From: Candidatus Gastranaerophilales bacterium
GTDB lineage: Bacteria; Cyanobacteriota; Vampirovibrionia; Gastranaerophilales; Gastranaerophilaceae
DNA: 64,000 bases
Assembly (NCBI GenBank): GCA_947625305.1
Contig: CANQNW010000010.1
Location: forward strand, 18,899 to 82,898
Direction: 5' to 3'
A model generated the notes under the pieces. The model worked only from the letters and a program-made list of their open reading frames with translations. It was not told the DNA's origin and ran no database searches. The position numbers were made by a program, and so were the translations under genes. Positions 45,630 through 53,230 of this stretch are shown here, in pieces (positions within the stretch are counted from its first letter, which is position 1; every line of letters begins with the position of its first letter).

Positions 45630-46466
45630 ATGATAGAAAAAGACTTACTTGAAAAAGTTAAAAATCAAATTTTAGAACTGCAAAAACCTTTAATTCAGAC
45701 AGGTTTTAGAGATTTGGATTTGTTATTGGCATCTGTCGAAAAATCAAGCATTATAACAATCGGGGGAAGACCTGCTATGGGTAAAACCTCATTTGCCGTT
45801 TCAATTATGTTAAAGTTCTTGGAACAAAATAAAAAATGTTTATTTTTTTCTTTGAGAAGAAGCAAAGGTTACTTTATAAAAAGGATTATTCCGACAATAG
45901 CTGAAGTTGATTCTTCAAGATTTAATAAAAATACAACAGCATTAAACGAAAATGAAAAAGAAAAAATCTCAGCTGCTTTTGACAAATTATCAGAATTTAA
46001 TTTAACAATTATTGATGACGTACAAAAAATTGAAGGAATAAAAGAAAAAATCGAACAAGAAAAGCCTGAAATTGTATTTATTGATTATCTGCAATTAATT
46101 GATACCCCGGCAAAAAAACAAAGAAATGATGCAATTGAAGATATAATGCGAAGTTTAAAAGAAGTCGCAAAAGATAATAATTGTATAATTTTTCTTTTAT
46201 CTCAATTATCAAGAGCCATAGAAAGCCGATGTGATAAAAGACCAATGCTTTGCGATTTAAGAGATTCGGGTGCAATTGAAACAATTTCTGATGTCGTCTT
46301 ATTTATATACAGAGACGAATATTACAACAGAGATATTGTTGAAAATAGAGGCAAAGCCGAAATTATTGCAGCTAAAAACAGTTATGGTTCAACATCCGTA
46401 TTAGAACTTTTATTTAGAGCACCAATTATGAAATTTTTGGAGCCGATTAGAGTTTATGATTTTTAA
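45630..46466 (+). CDS. DnaB-type RecA-core ATPase without the N-terminal primase-binding domain
   Basis: 278 residues, only the C-terminal helicase core of replicative DnaB. Walker A TIGGRPAMGKTSFAVSI near residue 45, Walker B IVFIDYLQLID, loop LLSQLSRAIESRCDKRPMLCDLRDSGAIETISDVVLFIYRDEYY (the RPxLxDLRxSGxIE element of DnaB), and the closing AEIIAAKNSYGSTSVLELLF. Strong SD (AAAGGAGG) before ATG 45630; an earlier in-frame codon is rejected. The reverse transcriptase gene overlaps its end by 11 bp, so the two proteins are made together. Probably an accessory ATPase or effector of the RT system rather than the chromosomal helicase. Confidence 0.9.
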   Translation: MIEKDLLEKVKNQILELQKPLIQTGFRDLDLLLASVEKSSIITIGGRPAMGKTSFAVSIMLKFLEQNKKCLFFSLRRSKGYFIKRIIPTIAEVDSSRFNKNTTALNENEKEKISAAFDKLSEFNLTIIDDVQKIEGIKEKIEQEKPEIVFIDYLQLIDTPAKKQRNDAIEDIMRSLKEVAKDNNCIIFLLSQLSRAIESRCDKRPMLCDLRDSGAIETISDVVLFIYRDEYYNRDIVENRGKAEIIAAKNSYGSTSVLELLFRAPIMKFLEPIRVYDF

Positions 46467-47319
46467 TAAAAATAAAATTTTTATAACAAAAGAACTTTAT
46501 TATACGGTTAAATTTATAAAAAACCGTATAATATATGTTCCCAATGATGAATTGAAGAAAAAACAGAGATTTTTCCTGAAAGCAATAAAATGGCTGTATC
46601 CTTATAAAATAAATACGCAAGAGTGCGCTAAAATCCACTCGGGCAAAAAGTGGATTTTAAAAATGGATATAAAAGATTTTTTTAATTCCGTACCTTATAA
46701 CTCTATTGAGGAAGTCATTAAAAAAATTTGTTTAAGATTAAATAAAAACGAGAAACTCTCTGACTATTTGTCGCTTGTAACAGTCAATTCAAAACTTCCT
46801 GTGGGTGCACCAACTTCAAGCCATATAGCAAATGCCTGTTTTTTGCCTATAGATAAAAATATAAGTGCTCTATGCAATGCTTTTGGGGTTGATTATACAA
46901 GATACGTTGATGATTTAACCTTTTCATCATACAGCAGGGAAAATCTTAAAATCATAGAAAACAAAGTAAAAGAAATATTGATTTTCTACGGTTACAAAAC
47001 AAATCAAAAAAAAACAAAATATATATCCGATAATAAACAGCAAAATATTTTAGGGCTTGTGGTAAATAACTATAAAGTAAGATTAGCTAAAGACTTTAAA
47101 CGTAAAATCAGAGCTATGCTTCACAGCTACTTCGTTTTTATAAGCAGAGAAAATAAAGATATTAAATATCTTGCTTGGAATGAAAAAAGAAAACAAAGCC
47201 TTAAAGGTTATCTTGCGTATATAAAGCACACTGATAAGGCATTTTATAACCAATTAAAAATATATTCTAAAAAATTGGCTTGTAAGTATTGCGTTGAAGT
47301 TTATTTTGAATATTTATAA
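46456..47319 (+). CDS. Retron-like reverse transcriptase
   Basis: 287 residues, a bare RT fingers-palm-thumb. RT motifs in order: RIIYVPNDELKKKQRFFL; CAKIHSGKKWILKMDIKDFF (the CAKIH fits the retron NAxxH position; Asp of motif A); LPVGAPTSSHIANACF (motif B); YTRYVDDLTFSS (catalytic YVDD); YKTNQKKTKYI; and NILGLVVNN, at the place of the retron VTG motif. All catalytic Asp are present, so it should be active. Not DGR-like (no GNLTSQ). It overlaps the DnaB-core gene by 11 bp. An msr-msd RNA is not recognised with certainty. Confidence 0.92.
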   Translation: MIFNKNKIFITKELYYTVKFIKNRIIYVPNDELKKKQRFFLKAIKWLYPYKINTQECAKIHSGKKWILKMDIKDFFNSVPYNSIEEVIKKICLRLNKNEKLSDYLSLVTVNSKLPVGAPTSSHIANACFLPIDKNISALCNAFGVDYTRYVDDLTFSSYSRENLKIIENKVKEILIFYGYKTNQKKTKYISDNKQQNILGLVVNNYKVRLAKDFKRKIRAMLHSYFVFISRENKDIKYLAWNEKRKQSLKGYLAYIKHTDKAFYNQLKIYSKKLACKYCVEVYFEYL

Positions 47320-47338
47320 CTGCAGTAAAATCAAGAAA

Positions 47339-47366
47339 CCGACCTTAAATATAAGGTCGGACTTGA
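47339..47366 (+). terminator. Hairpin after the RT gene (possible terminator)
   Basis: Stem CCGACCTTA/TAAGGTCGG with AATA loop, 19 nt after the RT stop, followed by ACTTGAATTTTT. The weak T run makes it either a terminator or part of a structured RNA that continues to about 47440. Confidence 0.6.
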
Positions 47367-47469
47367 ATTTTTAAAGTTCACGAGCGATAGCGAGTGGACG
47401 AAGTCGCTCTTGGGGTTTTACCGCGGCTAAAGGCGAAACACCTGCCTGTATAATTATTATAATATAGCT

Positions 47470-47745
47470 TTATGTCATTTCGTGACATATAATTAATTTG
47501 TCCGCTACATCGATAATTTCTTTTTGTGTGCTTGCTACTATATATTGTCTGTGTTTTGAATTTTCTTTTAAAATCTTTGCATAGTTTATTAGTGCATTAT
47601 GGTCTAAGGTGCAGCCGCAATCATCAATAAATTCCGCATTTAAGTTTTGTTCTTTGAGTTGGTTTAATAATCTTGTTTTGCCTGAACCGTTAGCACCTGT
47701 TATTACGGTTAAATTTGGTGATAATTTTTCAATAATATTTTTCAT
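47470..47745 (-). CDS. Mini P-loop protein (91 residues), truncated ABC/AAA-like
   Basis: Walker A TGANGSGKTRLLNQL near residue 17; later a strand ending in DDCGC and a helix, then HRQYIVASTQKEIIDVADKLIICHEMT, which resembles the post-Walker-B region of ABC-type ATPases (AST-x-x-E). The Walker B and signature segments expected between them are missing, so it is either a deletion derivative or a minimal ATPase. It lies 5 bp after the 107-residue gene on the same strand. Downstream and convergent to the RT gene. Confidence 0.6.
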   Translation of the reverse strand: MKNIIEKLSPNLTVITGANGSGKTRLLNQLKEQNLNAEFIDDCGCTLDHNALINYAKILKENSKHRQYIVASTQKEIIDVADKLIICHEMT

Positions 47746-47750
47746 TGTTC

Positions 47751-48074
47751 TTACTCCTTATATCTATAATCTTCTATGTGTCTGTCATCAGAGCATTCTA
47801 TTTCTATTTTTAAAAGGATAAGATTTATAATTAAACCAATACCTTTGTGGTCTATATTTTTTAATCTGTAATTAAACTCAAAACCTAAAGACAAATAGCC
47901 TTCATTAAAAGATGAGCAATAAAGCGATACAAATATTTCTAAACTGACATGTTTTGTTATTTTCAGGATAATAACTATTGAATGTATTGGTTTTACGTAA
48001 TTTACATTCAGCCATTTTGTTTTTATAAGTCTTAAAATAACTAATTTATTTGATTTTATATCATCCGATACCAT
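47751..48074 (-). CDS. 107-residue unknown protein
   Basis: Starts MVSDDIKSNKLVILRLIKT after AAGG, and is followed after 5 bp by the mini P-loop gene. Beta-rich pattern with regularly alternating hydrophobics (SIVIILKITKHVSLEIFVSLYC ... LSLGFEFNYRLKNID). Acidic/basic tail DDRHIEDYRYKE. No family recognised. It could be the small partner of the P-loop protein; it borders the tRNA-Ser repeat array. Confidence 0.5.
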   Translation of the reverse strand: MVSDDIKSNKLVILRLIKTKWLNVNYVKPIHSIVIILKITKHVSLEIFVSLYCSSFNEGYLSLGFEFNYRLKNIDHKGIGLIINLILLKIEIECSDDRHIEDYRYKE

Positions 48075-48266
48075 TGTTTTAACCTTTTTCTTTATTATGC
48101 ACTACAACTGCGGCAATTTGTGTCATAAAAGCAAATAAAGAAGGGGCGAACAGTGAATGTCTTGAAATTTCCTCTCTCGGGCAAGTGCCTCATTTTACCG
48201 ATTTATATTAAATCTCTCCAATTCTATTAGAGCCAAACTTTAAACCGGCTATGCCGGCGGAAATTC

Positions 48267-48355
48267 CGCTCGAACCATATACAAGGCTCTGCCTTGCGGG
48301 GTTCTCATCCCCGTATCATTATAAATCCCAAAAAAATAAAAAAAACGGAGAGGGC
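48267..48355. repeat. tRNA-Ser 3'-flank repeat, copy A
   Basis: Shares with copies B and C the unit CGCTCGAACCATATAC, a CAAGGC-TCT-GCCTTG hairpin, a GGGG-TTCTCAT-CCCC hairpin, then TATCATTATAAATCC, an A-rich run and CGGAGAGGGC, which equals the last 10 nt of the tRNA-Ser(CGA) gene. The stretch 48075-48266 before it has no gene; it holds a related TGTCTTGAAATTTC...TCGGGCAAGTGCCTCA segment repeated at about 48362-48395. Confidence 0.85.
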
Positions 48356-48474
48356 AAGCATCTTGGAATTTCCTCTCTCTCGGGCAAGTGCCTCATTTCG
48401 CTATCGCTTGTCATTCGGCTTGCCCTCTTTTATTCGAACTCTTTCGCTTTGCTCTCTTCGTTCTACGGAAATTC

Positions 48475-48568
48475 CGCTCGAACCATATACAAGGCTCTGC
48501 CTTGCGGGGTTCTCATCCCGTATCATTATAAATCCAAAACAAATAAAAAAAACGGAGAGGGCGGGATT
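48475..48568. repeat. tRNA-Ser 3'-flank repeat, copy B
   Basis: Second copy, 208 bp after copy A, nearly identical, ending in CGGAGAGGGCGGGATT, the last 16 nt of the tRNA-Ser gene (minus strand), then diverging into TGTCTTGACTTG. Spacers between copies hold no credible reading frame. Confidence 0.88.
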
Positions 48569-48646
48569 GTCTTGACTTGTTCGCGTTAAACGGCATTCCG
48601 TTTCGTATGTTCCTCACATACGAAACTTCAGCCTCTGCTCACAAGT

Positions 48647-48724
48647 CGCTCGAACCATATACAAGGCTCTGCCTTGCGGGGTTCTCATCCCGTATCATTA
48701 TAAATCCAAAACAAATAAAAAAAA
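48647..48724. repeat. tRNA-Ser 3'-flank repeat, copy C (attached to intact tRNA)
   Basis: Third copy, 172 bp after copy B, running directly into the complete tRNA-Ser(CGA). The series looks like successive integrations or duplications at the tRNA 3' end that left att-like remnants. Confidence 0.88.
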
Positions 48725-48811
48725 CGGAGAGGGCGGGATTCGAACCCGCGGCAAGGTCGCCCCTGCACAAATTTTCGAGATTTGCACCTTAAACCGCTCG
48801 GACACCTCTCC
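48725..48811 (-). tRNA. tRNA-Ser (anticodon CGA)
   Basis: Minus-strand 87 nt: acceptor GGAGAGG/CCTCTCC, discriminator G, anticodon stem CAAAT/ATTTG with loop CTCGAAA (anticodon CGA, reads UCG), long class-II variable arm, T-arm GCGGG-TTCGAAT-CCCGC. No encoded CCA; a T8 run follows. Its 3' end is duplicated in the downstream repeats. Confidence 0.96.
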
Positions 48812-48855
48812 AACTTATTTCTATTCTCATACAAAAAAAGTTTATTAACAATAAA

Positions 48856-48884
48856 TTGTCAAAAAATTTTTTTTGTATTATATT
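48856..48884 (+). promoter_or_regulatory. Promoter of tRNA-Gln
   Basis: TTGTCA (48856-48861), 17-nt spacer, TATATT (48879-48884), 12 nt before the tRNA 5' end. Confidence 0.6.
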
Positions 48885-48895
48885 TAAATCAACAT

Positions 48896-48966
48896 TCCCC
48901 TTTCGTCTAATGGTAGGACGCAACACTCTGGATGTTGCTATCGAGGTTCGAATCCTTGAGGGGGAG
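48896..48966 (+). tRNA. tRNA-Gln (anticodon CUG)
   Basis: Acceptor TCCCCTT/AGGGGGA with discriminator G, D-arm GTCTAATGGTAGGAC, anticodon stem CAACA/TGTTG with loop CTCTGGA (anticodon CTG), T-arm CGAGG-TTCGAAT-CCTTG. 71 nt, no CCA encoded, followed by T8. Confidence 0.95.
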
Positions 48967-49091
48967 TTTTTTTTACCAAATAAAACTATCATACTAACTA
49001 TTTCAAAATATTATTTCTAACAATAATTTTTTAAATTTAATTGACTAACAGTTACTCTCAAGATTTATTATAATATTATCGGAGGTTTTTT

Positions 49092-50321
49092 ATGAAAAGA
49101 AGAGAATTTATTATAAACTCTGCGCTTGCGTTAGGCGGTACTGCAATTCTCTCAGGATGCGGCAAAAAAGAACCTGTTAAATCAGAAAATCAAATTGACA
49201 GAAGACAATACAAGGATATAACGGTTCCGCTCTTGGGATTTGGTTGTATGCGCCTTCCTATGGACGGCAATAAAATTGACATGGTTGAACTGGAAAAAAT
49301 GACAGAGTATGCTTTTAGCCACGGTGCTAATTATTTTGATACCGCTTATATGTACGTGGATGGCAATTCCGAAAATGCAATAGGCAAGGTGCTTAAAAAA
49401 TATGACAGAAGTTCTTTTATTCTTGCGGATAAAAGTCCCATATATAAAATGAATTCACAAAGCGATGTCAGAAAAATTTTTGATGAACAGCGAAAAAAAT
49501 GCCAGGTCGATTATTTTGATTTTTATATGTGCCATAACATCAACATAAGTACTTTTGAGCAGTATAGAAATGTAAGAATGGTAGAAGAACTGGCTAAACT
49601 CAAAGAGGAAGGTCTGATAAAATACTTTGGTTTTTCATTCCACGGCACTCCTGAAATTTTAAGAGAGGTAGTGAAAGACTACAATTGGGATTTTGCACAG
49701 CTGCAGGTAAATTATTTGGATTGGGATGTAGTAAAAGCACATGAACAGTATGATATAGTTCAAGCGCTCGGCATACCCGTTACGGTTATGGAACCTTTAA
49801 GAGGCGGCGGATTAGTTAACTTGAGTGAAAAAGCACTTGCTAAATTAAAAGAAAATTATCCTAATGCAACACCTGCCGAGTTCGGTTTAAGATGGGCGGC
49901 AAGTCAAAATAATGTTGTAACTGTTTTAAGCGGTATGAGTAATCTTAAACAGATGAAAGAAAATATTGCCGTTTTTGAAAACTTTACTCCGATGAATGAA
50001 CAGGAATTAAAAACTGCTGATGAAATGGCTAAAATTATCCAATCTCAAGGGGAAATTAACTGTACTGCTTGTAAATACTGTATGGAAGTTTGTCCGAAAG
50101 GTATAAACATTCCTGCAATATTTGCGCTTTATAACCAGTACAAAGTAACAAACAGCCCATTTCACTTAAAAATATATTATGAAACATTAAGTGACAGCGA
50201 AAAAGCAACTAATTGCATTAAATGCGGATTATGCAATAAAAATTGCCCGCAAAATCTGCCTATACCTGACTTATTGGCACAGGTACAACAGGAATATGAA
50301 AAGGCTAAGGCAAGTTCATAA
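49092..50321 (+). CDS. Tat-exported aldo/keto reductase lipoprotein with ferredoxin domain
   Basis: 409 residues. Tat lipoprotein signal: twin Arg in KRREFI, hydrophobic core, lipobox LSGC with Cys23. Aldo/keto reductase barrel about 40-310 (GFGCMRLP, YFDTAYMYVDGNSE, LADKSP, CHNIN). C-terminal ferredoxin-like domain with two CxxCxxCxxxCP sets (CTACKYCMEVCP and CIKCGLCNKNCP), binding two 4Fe-4S. It should work in the periplasm or outside the inner membrane on an unknown carbonyl. SD GGAGG. First gene of a polyferredoxin-tatA-tatC-larB-larC operon, so it is the obvious local Tat substrate. Confidence 0.9.
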   Translation: MKRREFIINSALALGGTAILSGCGKKEPVKSENQIDRRQYKDITVPLLGFGCMRLPMDGNKIDMVELEKMTEYAFSHGANYFDTAYMYVDGNSENAIGKVLKKYDRSSFILADKSPIYKMNSQSDVRKIFDEQRKKCQVDYFDFYMCHNINISTFEQYRNVRMVEELAKLKEEGLIKYFGFSFHGTPEILREVVKDYNWDFAQLQVNYLDWDVVKAHEQYDIVQALGIPVTVMEPLRGGGLVNLSEKALAKLKENYPNATPAEFGLRWAASQNNVVTVLSGMSNLKQMKENIAVFENFTPMNEQELKTADEMAKIIQSQGEINCTACKYCMEVCPKGINIPAIFALYNQYKVTNSPFHLKIYYETLSDSEKATNCIKCGLCNKNCPQNLPIPDLLAQVQQEYEKAKASS

Positions 50322-51595
50322 TGTTTTATAAAATAAGATTAACGATTGCAATTTTAATATTTATAACGGCATTACTTGCTCTTTTGGGAATTTTTTATCC
50401 CCTTCACTTATTTGATATTCAAATAGCCCCCTTAATTCAAAGAGTAATTATTGATTTTTCAATTATAAGCGCAGTCTCTATAGGCATATTGCTGTTATTA
50501 ACAATATTATTCGGAAGAATATACTGTACAACATTATGTCCGTTTGGGATTTTACAAGAATTAATCGCATTCTTTCGAGGTAAAGGGAAGTAAAAAACAA
50601 GAAAAAACCTGCCCGTTAAATATTTTATAACTGCAATAGCATTCGGAATAATGATAGGCGGAAGCGCAATTATAATAAGATATATAGAGCCGTATACATA
50701 TTTTGGTTCCGCTGTAACTTTATCTGTTATAGGTATTATTGCAGTCATTACAATTATTATGCTTTCAATATTTAAAAACAGATACTTTTGCACAAACATT
50801 TGCCCTGTCGGATGTTTATTGGGGTTATTATCCAAAATCTCACTTTTTAAAATATACATAAAAGAGGATGACTGTTTATCCTGCGGTATGTGTGAAAGAA
50901 ACTGTCCATCAGGCAGTATTGAAGTTAATAAAGCTAAAGTGGACAATGAAACTTGTGTTAAATGTTTTAAATGCCTTAATTTGTGTCCTAAAAATGCTGT
51001 AACTTACGGTATAAAACCAAAAGAAGAAGTAAAATTCAGCCTTAAAAGACGTGAGTTAATCACCTTTAGCGCTGCCCTTGTTATCTGTGCGGGTGCAATA
51101 AAAGCAGGAATTGAAATAGGAAAAACCGCTGCCGGAAAAATAAAAAATATTATTCTGCCTGCAGGTGCTATTGATGCTCAAAGAATGTTCAATAAATGCT
51201 TAAACTGTAATCTGTGCATAAATGCATGCCCGAATAAAATCTTAACAAAAGCCGATAAAGACTTTGGTGCGGTGCATATTGACTACACAAAAGGCGAAAA
51301 ATACTGTAAGTACGACTGCAGGGAATGTGCAAAAGTTTGTCCTTCAGGTGCAATAAAGAAAATTCCGCTTGATGAAAAGCAAAAAACAAGAATTGCAATG
51401 GCTGTAATAAATCCTGATAAATGCAGTAAAAACGGAGTTTGTATAAATGTATGTCCTGTACATGCAATAACAATGGAAGAAAATCAAAGTGCAAAGGTAG
51501 ATGCCTCAAAATGTATAGGCTGCGGAAGGTGTAAAACTGTTTGTAATTCAGGGGCTGTTGAAATATTTGCAATAAATGAACAGCAAAGAGTATAA
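50321..51595 (+). pseudogene. NapH/NapG-like membrane polyferredoxin interrupted by an in-frame TAA
   Basis: The ATG overlaps the reductase stop (TAATG). Codons 1-90 encode two membrane helices and CTTLCPFGILQE, then TAA at 50591-50593 after FFRGKGK. The same frame resumes without shift as KNKKNLPVKYFITAIAFG and continues to 51595: more helices, CTNICPVGC, two 4Fe-4S motifs (CLSCGMCERNCP, CVKCFKCLNLCP), an internal twin-Arg helix (KRRELITFSAALV), then four more Cys clusters. A single base change (AAA to TAA in a Lys-rich linker) would explain the break. Either a point-mutation pseudogene, readthrough, or sequence error. The intact form would pass electrons across the membrane to the exported reductase. 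Confidence 0.85.
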
Positions 51596-51616
51596 TCTTT
51601 TTAAAAGGAGAAAAAT

Positions 51617-51832
51617 ATGTCGCTTGGAATAACAGAAATTACTTTAATAATTATTGTAATATTGCTTTTATTCGGAGGTAAAAGAATACCTGAACTTGCA
51701 AGAGCTTTAGGTAAAGCCTCTTATGAATTTAAAAAGGCAAAAGATACAATTAAAAAAGAAACAGACGAAATCAAAACAGCTATAGAAGAGTCGCAAGAAC
51801 CACCGACAGAATTTAAGAGTGATGAAATCTAA
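51617..51832 (+). CDS. tatA: Sec-independent translocase subunit TatA
   Basis: 71 residues: short periplasmic N-terminus (MSLGITE), one transmembrane helix ([17 protein letters not shown]), hinge [16 protein letters not shown], amphipathic helix, charged tail. Forms the pore for folded Tat substrates. SD AAAAGGAG. Overall TatA/TatE type rather than TatB; no separate tatB is nearby, so a two-component TatAC system is likely. Confidence 0.96.
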   Translation: MSLGITEITLIIIVILLLFGGKRIPELARALGKASYEFKKAKDTIKKETDEIKTAIEESQEPPTEFKSDEI

Positions 51833-51834
51833 TA

Positions 51835-52551
51835 ATGAGCGATGAAGAGAAAGATGAAAGTTTAATTTCTCATCTTGAAGCATTAAGAGGAACTCTGTTG
51901 AAATGCTTTGTTTCTCTTTGTGTTGTTCTGCCTTTTACCTTCTTTATTGCGCCAAAGGCGCTTAACTGTTTAATGAAAATTTTAATCGGAGCAAATAAAG
52001 TCACTTTTAATTATTTTTCTCCGACTGAAGTTTTTCTTTTGCAGATAAAAATGGCTATTGTTATTGATTTAGTTATATGTTTTCCTTATATTGCAAAAAA
52101 GATATGGGATTTTATCCTGCCTGCCCTATACGATAATGAAAGAAAATTTATAAAGTCTATAGTTTTTTTATCCAGCGGGCTTTTTATCTGCGGAGTATTA
52201 TTTTGTTTGTTTTTAATTCTTCCTTTAATAATAAATTTCGGAATGAGTTTTCAAGCTGTAAATATTCAAGCGGTATTTGGTATTTCAAATGTAATTAATT
52301 TATCACTATGGCTAATGGTTGTTTTCGGATTAATGTTTCAAATGCCGTTAATAACTCATTCGCTAATAAAATCAGGAATTATAGATTATGAAACGATTGC
52401 GGATAAAAGGCCGTATATTGTTGTAATATTACTAATCATAGCGGCAATTTTAACTCCGCCTGATATTATCAGCCAGATAATGCTTTTTGTACCTTCATAC
52501 AGCTTATTTGAACTGGGACTAATCTTCTCAAAAAGGAGTAAAAATGAGTGA
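51835..52551 (+). CDS. tatC: Sec-independent translocase subunit TatC
   Basis: 238 residues, six transmembrane segments. N-terminal SLISHLEALRGTLLKC (LxELRxR-like receptor loop, with G for the second charged residue), FIAPKALNCLMKIL, FSPTEVFLLQIKMA and the late ILTPPDIISQIMLFVP are family features. TatC recognises the twin-Arg signal. It follows tatA by 2 bp and overlaps larB by 8 bp. Confidence 0.95.
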   Translation: MSDEEKDESLISHLEALRGTLLKCFVSLCVVLPFTFFIAPKALNCLMKILIGANKVTFNYFSPTEVFLLQIKMAIVIDLVICFPYIAKKIWDFILPALYDNERKFIKSIVFLSSGLFICGVLFCLFLILPLIINFGMSFQAVNIQAVFGISNVINLSLWLMVVFGLMFQMPLITHSLIKSGIIDYETIADKRPYIVVILLIIAAILTPPDIISQIMLFVPSYSLFELGLIFSKRSKNE

Positions 52552-53227
52552 TAAATATATAGATATAGATTTTGCAAAACTTGATATAGAACGGCAAAAA
52601 AGACGGGGATGTTCAGAAGCCGTTTTCTGCGAATGCAAAACGAATGTTCAGCTTATTGAAATCTTTAAAACCTTTAAATCTAAAGGGCAGAATATTTTAG
52701 GAACTCGTGCTTCAGCCGAGCAGTATGAGGCGCTGAAAAAAGAATTCCCCGATATACAATATAATGCTCAGGGCAGAGTATTAACACTTATTCAAAATAA
52801 AATAACAAAAGTCGGTGAGGTCGCTGTCTGTACTGGCGGAACGGGCGATATCCCCATTGCTGAAGAAGCCTCAGCTACAGCTGAATTTTTCGGAAGTAAT
52901 GTCACAAAATACTATGATATAGGAATTGCAGGCATACACAGGTTATTTGATAAGATAGATAATATCAGAAATGCTAATGTGATTATTGCTGTTGCAGGCA
53001 TGGAAGGGGCTTTGGGCGGAATTATAGCGGGGCTTGTTGATATTCCCGTTATTGCAGTTCCGACTTCCATTGGTTATGGGGCTTCATTTAAAGGATTATC
53101 GGCACTTTTGACAATGTTAAATTCCTGCGCGGAGGGGATGACTGTAGTTAATATTGATAACGGATTTAATGCGGGCTACAGTGCCAATCAAATTAACAGA
53201 AAAATCAGTCTTGCTAAAAAGGAGTAA
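52544..53227 (+). CDS. larB: Nickel-pincer cofactor synthesis protein LarB
   Basis: Carboxylates and hydrolyses nicotinic acid adenine dinucleotide, the first step to the Ni-pincer cofactor of lactate racemase-type enzymes. 227 residues, PurE-like fold: GCSEAVFCECK, NILGTRAS, VCTGGTGDIPIAEEASATAEFFG, and AVAGMEGALGGIIAGLVDIPVIAVPTSIGYG. SD AAAAGGAG lies within tatC's end. larC1 follows by 3 bp. larE and the target enzyme larA are not in the window. Confidence 0.95.
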   Translation: MSDKYIDIDFAKLDIERQKRRGCSEAVFCECKTNVQLIEIFKTFKSKGQNILGTRASAEQYEALKKEFPDIQYNAQGRVLTLIQNKITKVGEVAVCTGGTGDIPIAEEASATAEFFGSNVTKYYDIGIAGIHRLFDKIDNIRNANVIIAVAGMEGALGGIIAGLVDIPVIAVPTSIGYGASFKGLSALLTMLNSCAEGMTVVNIDNGFNAGYSANQINRKISLAKKE

Positions 53228-53230
53228 TAA

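Noticed and set aside
46456..47319. Diversity-generating retroelement
   Set aside because: The RT lacks the DGR GNLTSQ-type motif B, and no template/variable repeat pair or Avd-like gene was seen nearby.
48267..48724. CRISPR-like array
   Set aside because: Only three units of about 80-90 bp with unequal long spacers, and the unit includes tRNA sequence; no cas genes.
48251..48792. Three overlapping plus-strand reading frames across the tRNA-Ser repeats, each with the phrase EPYTRLCLAGFSS
   Set aside because: They are translations of the non-coding repeat unit and tRNA fragments; they have no SD, repeat identically and overlap a tRNA.
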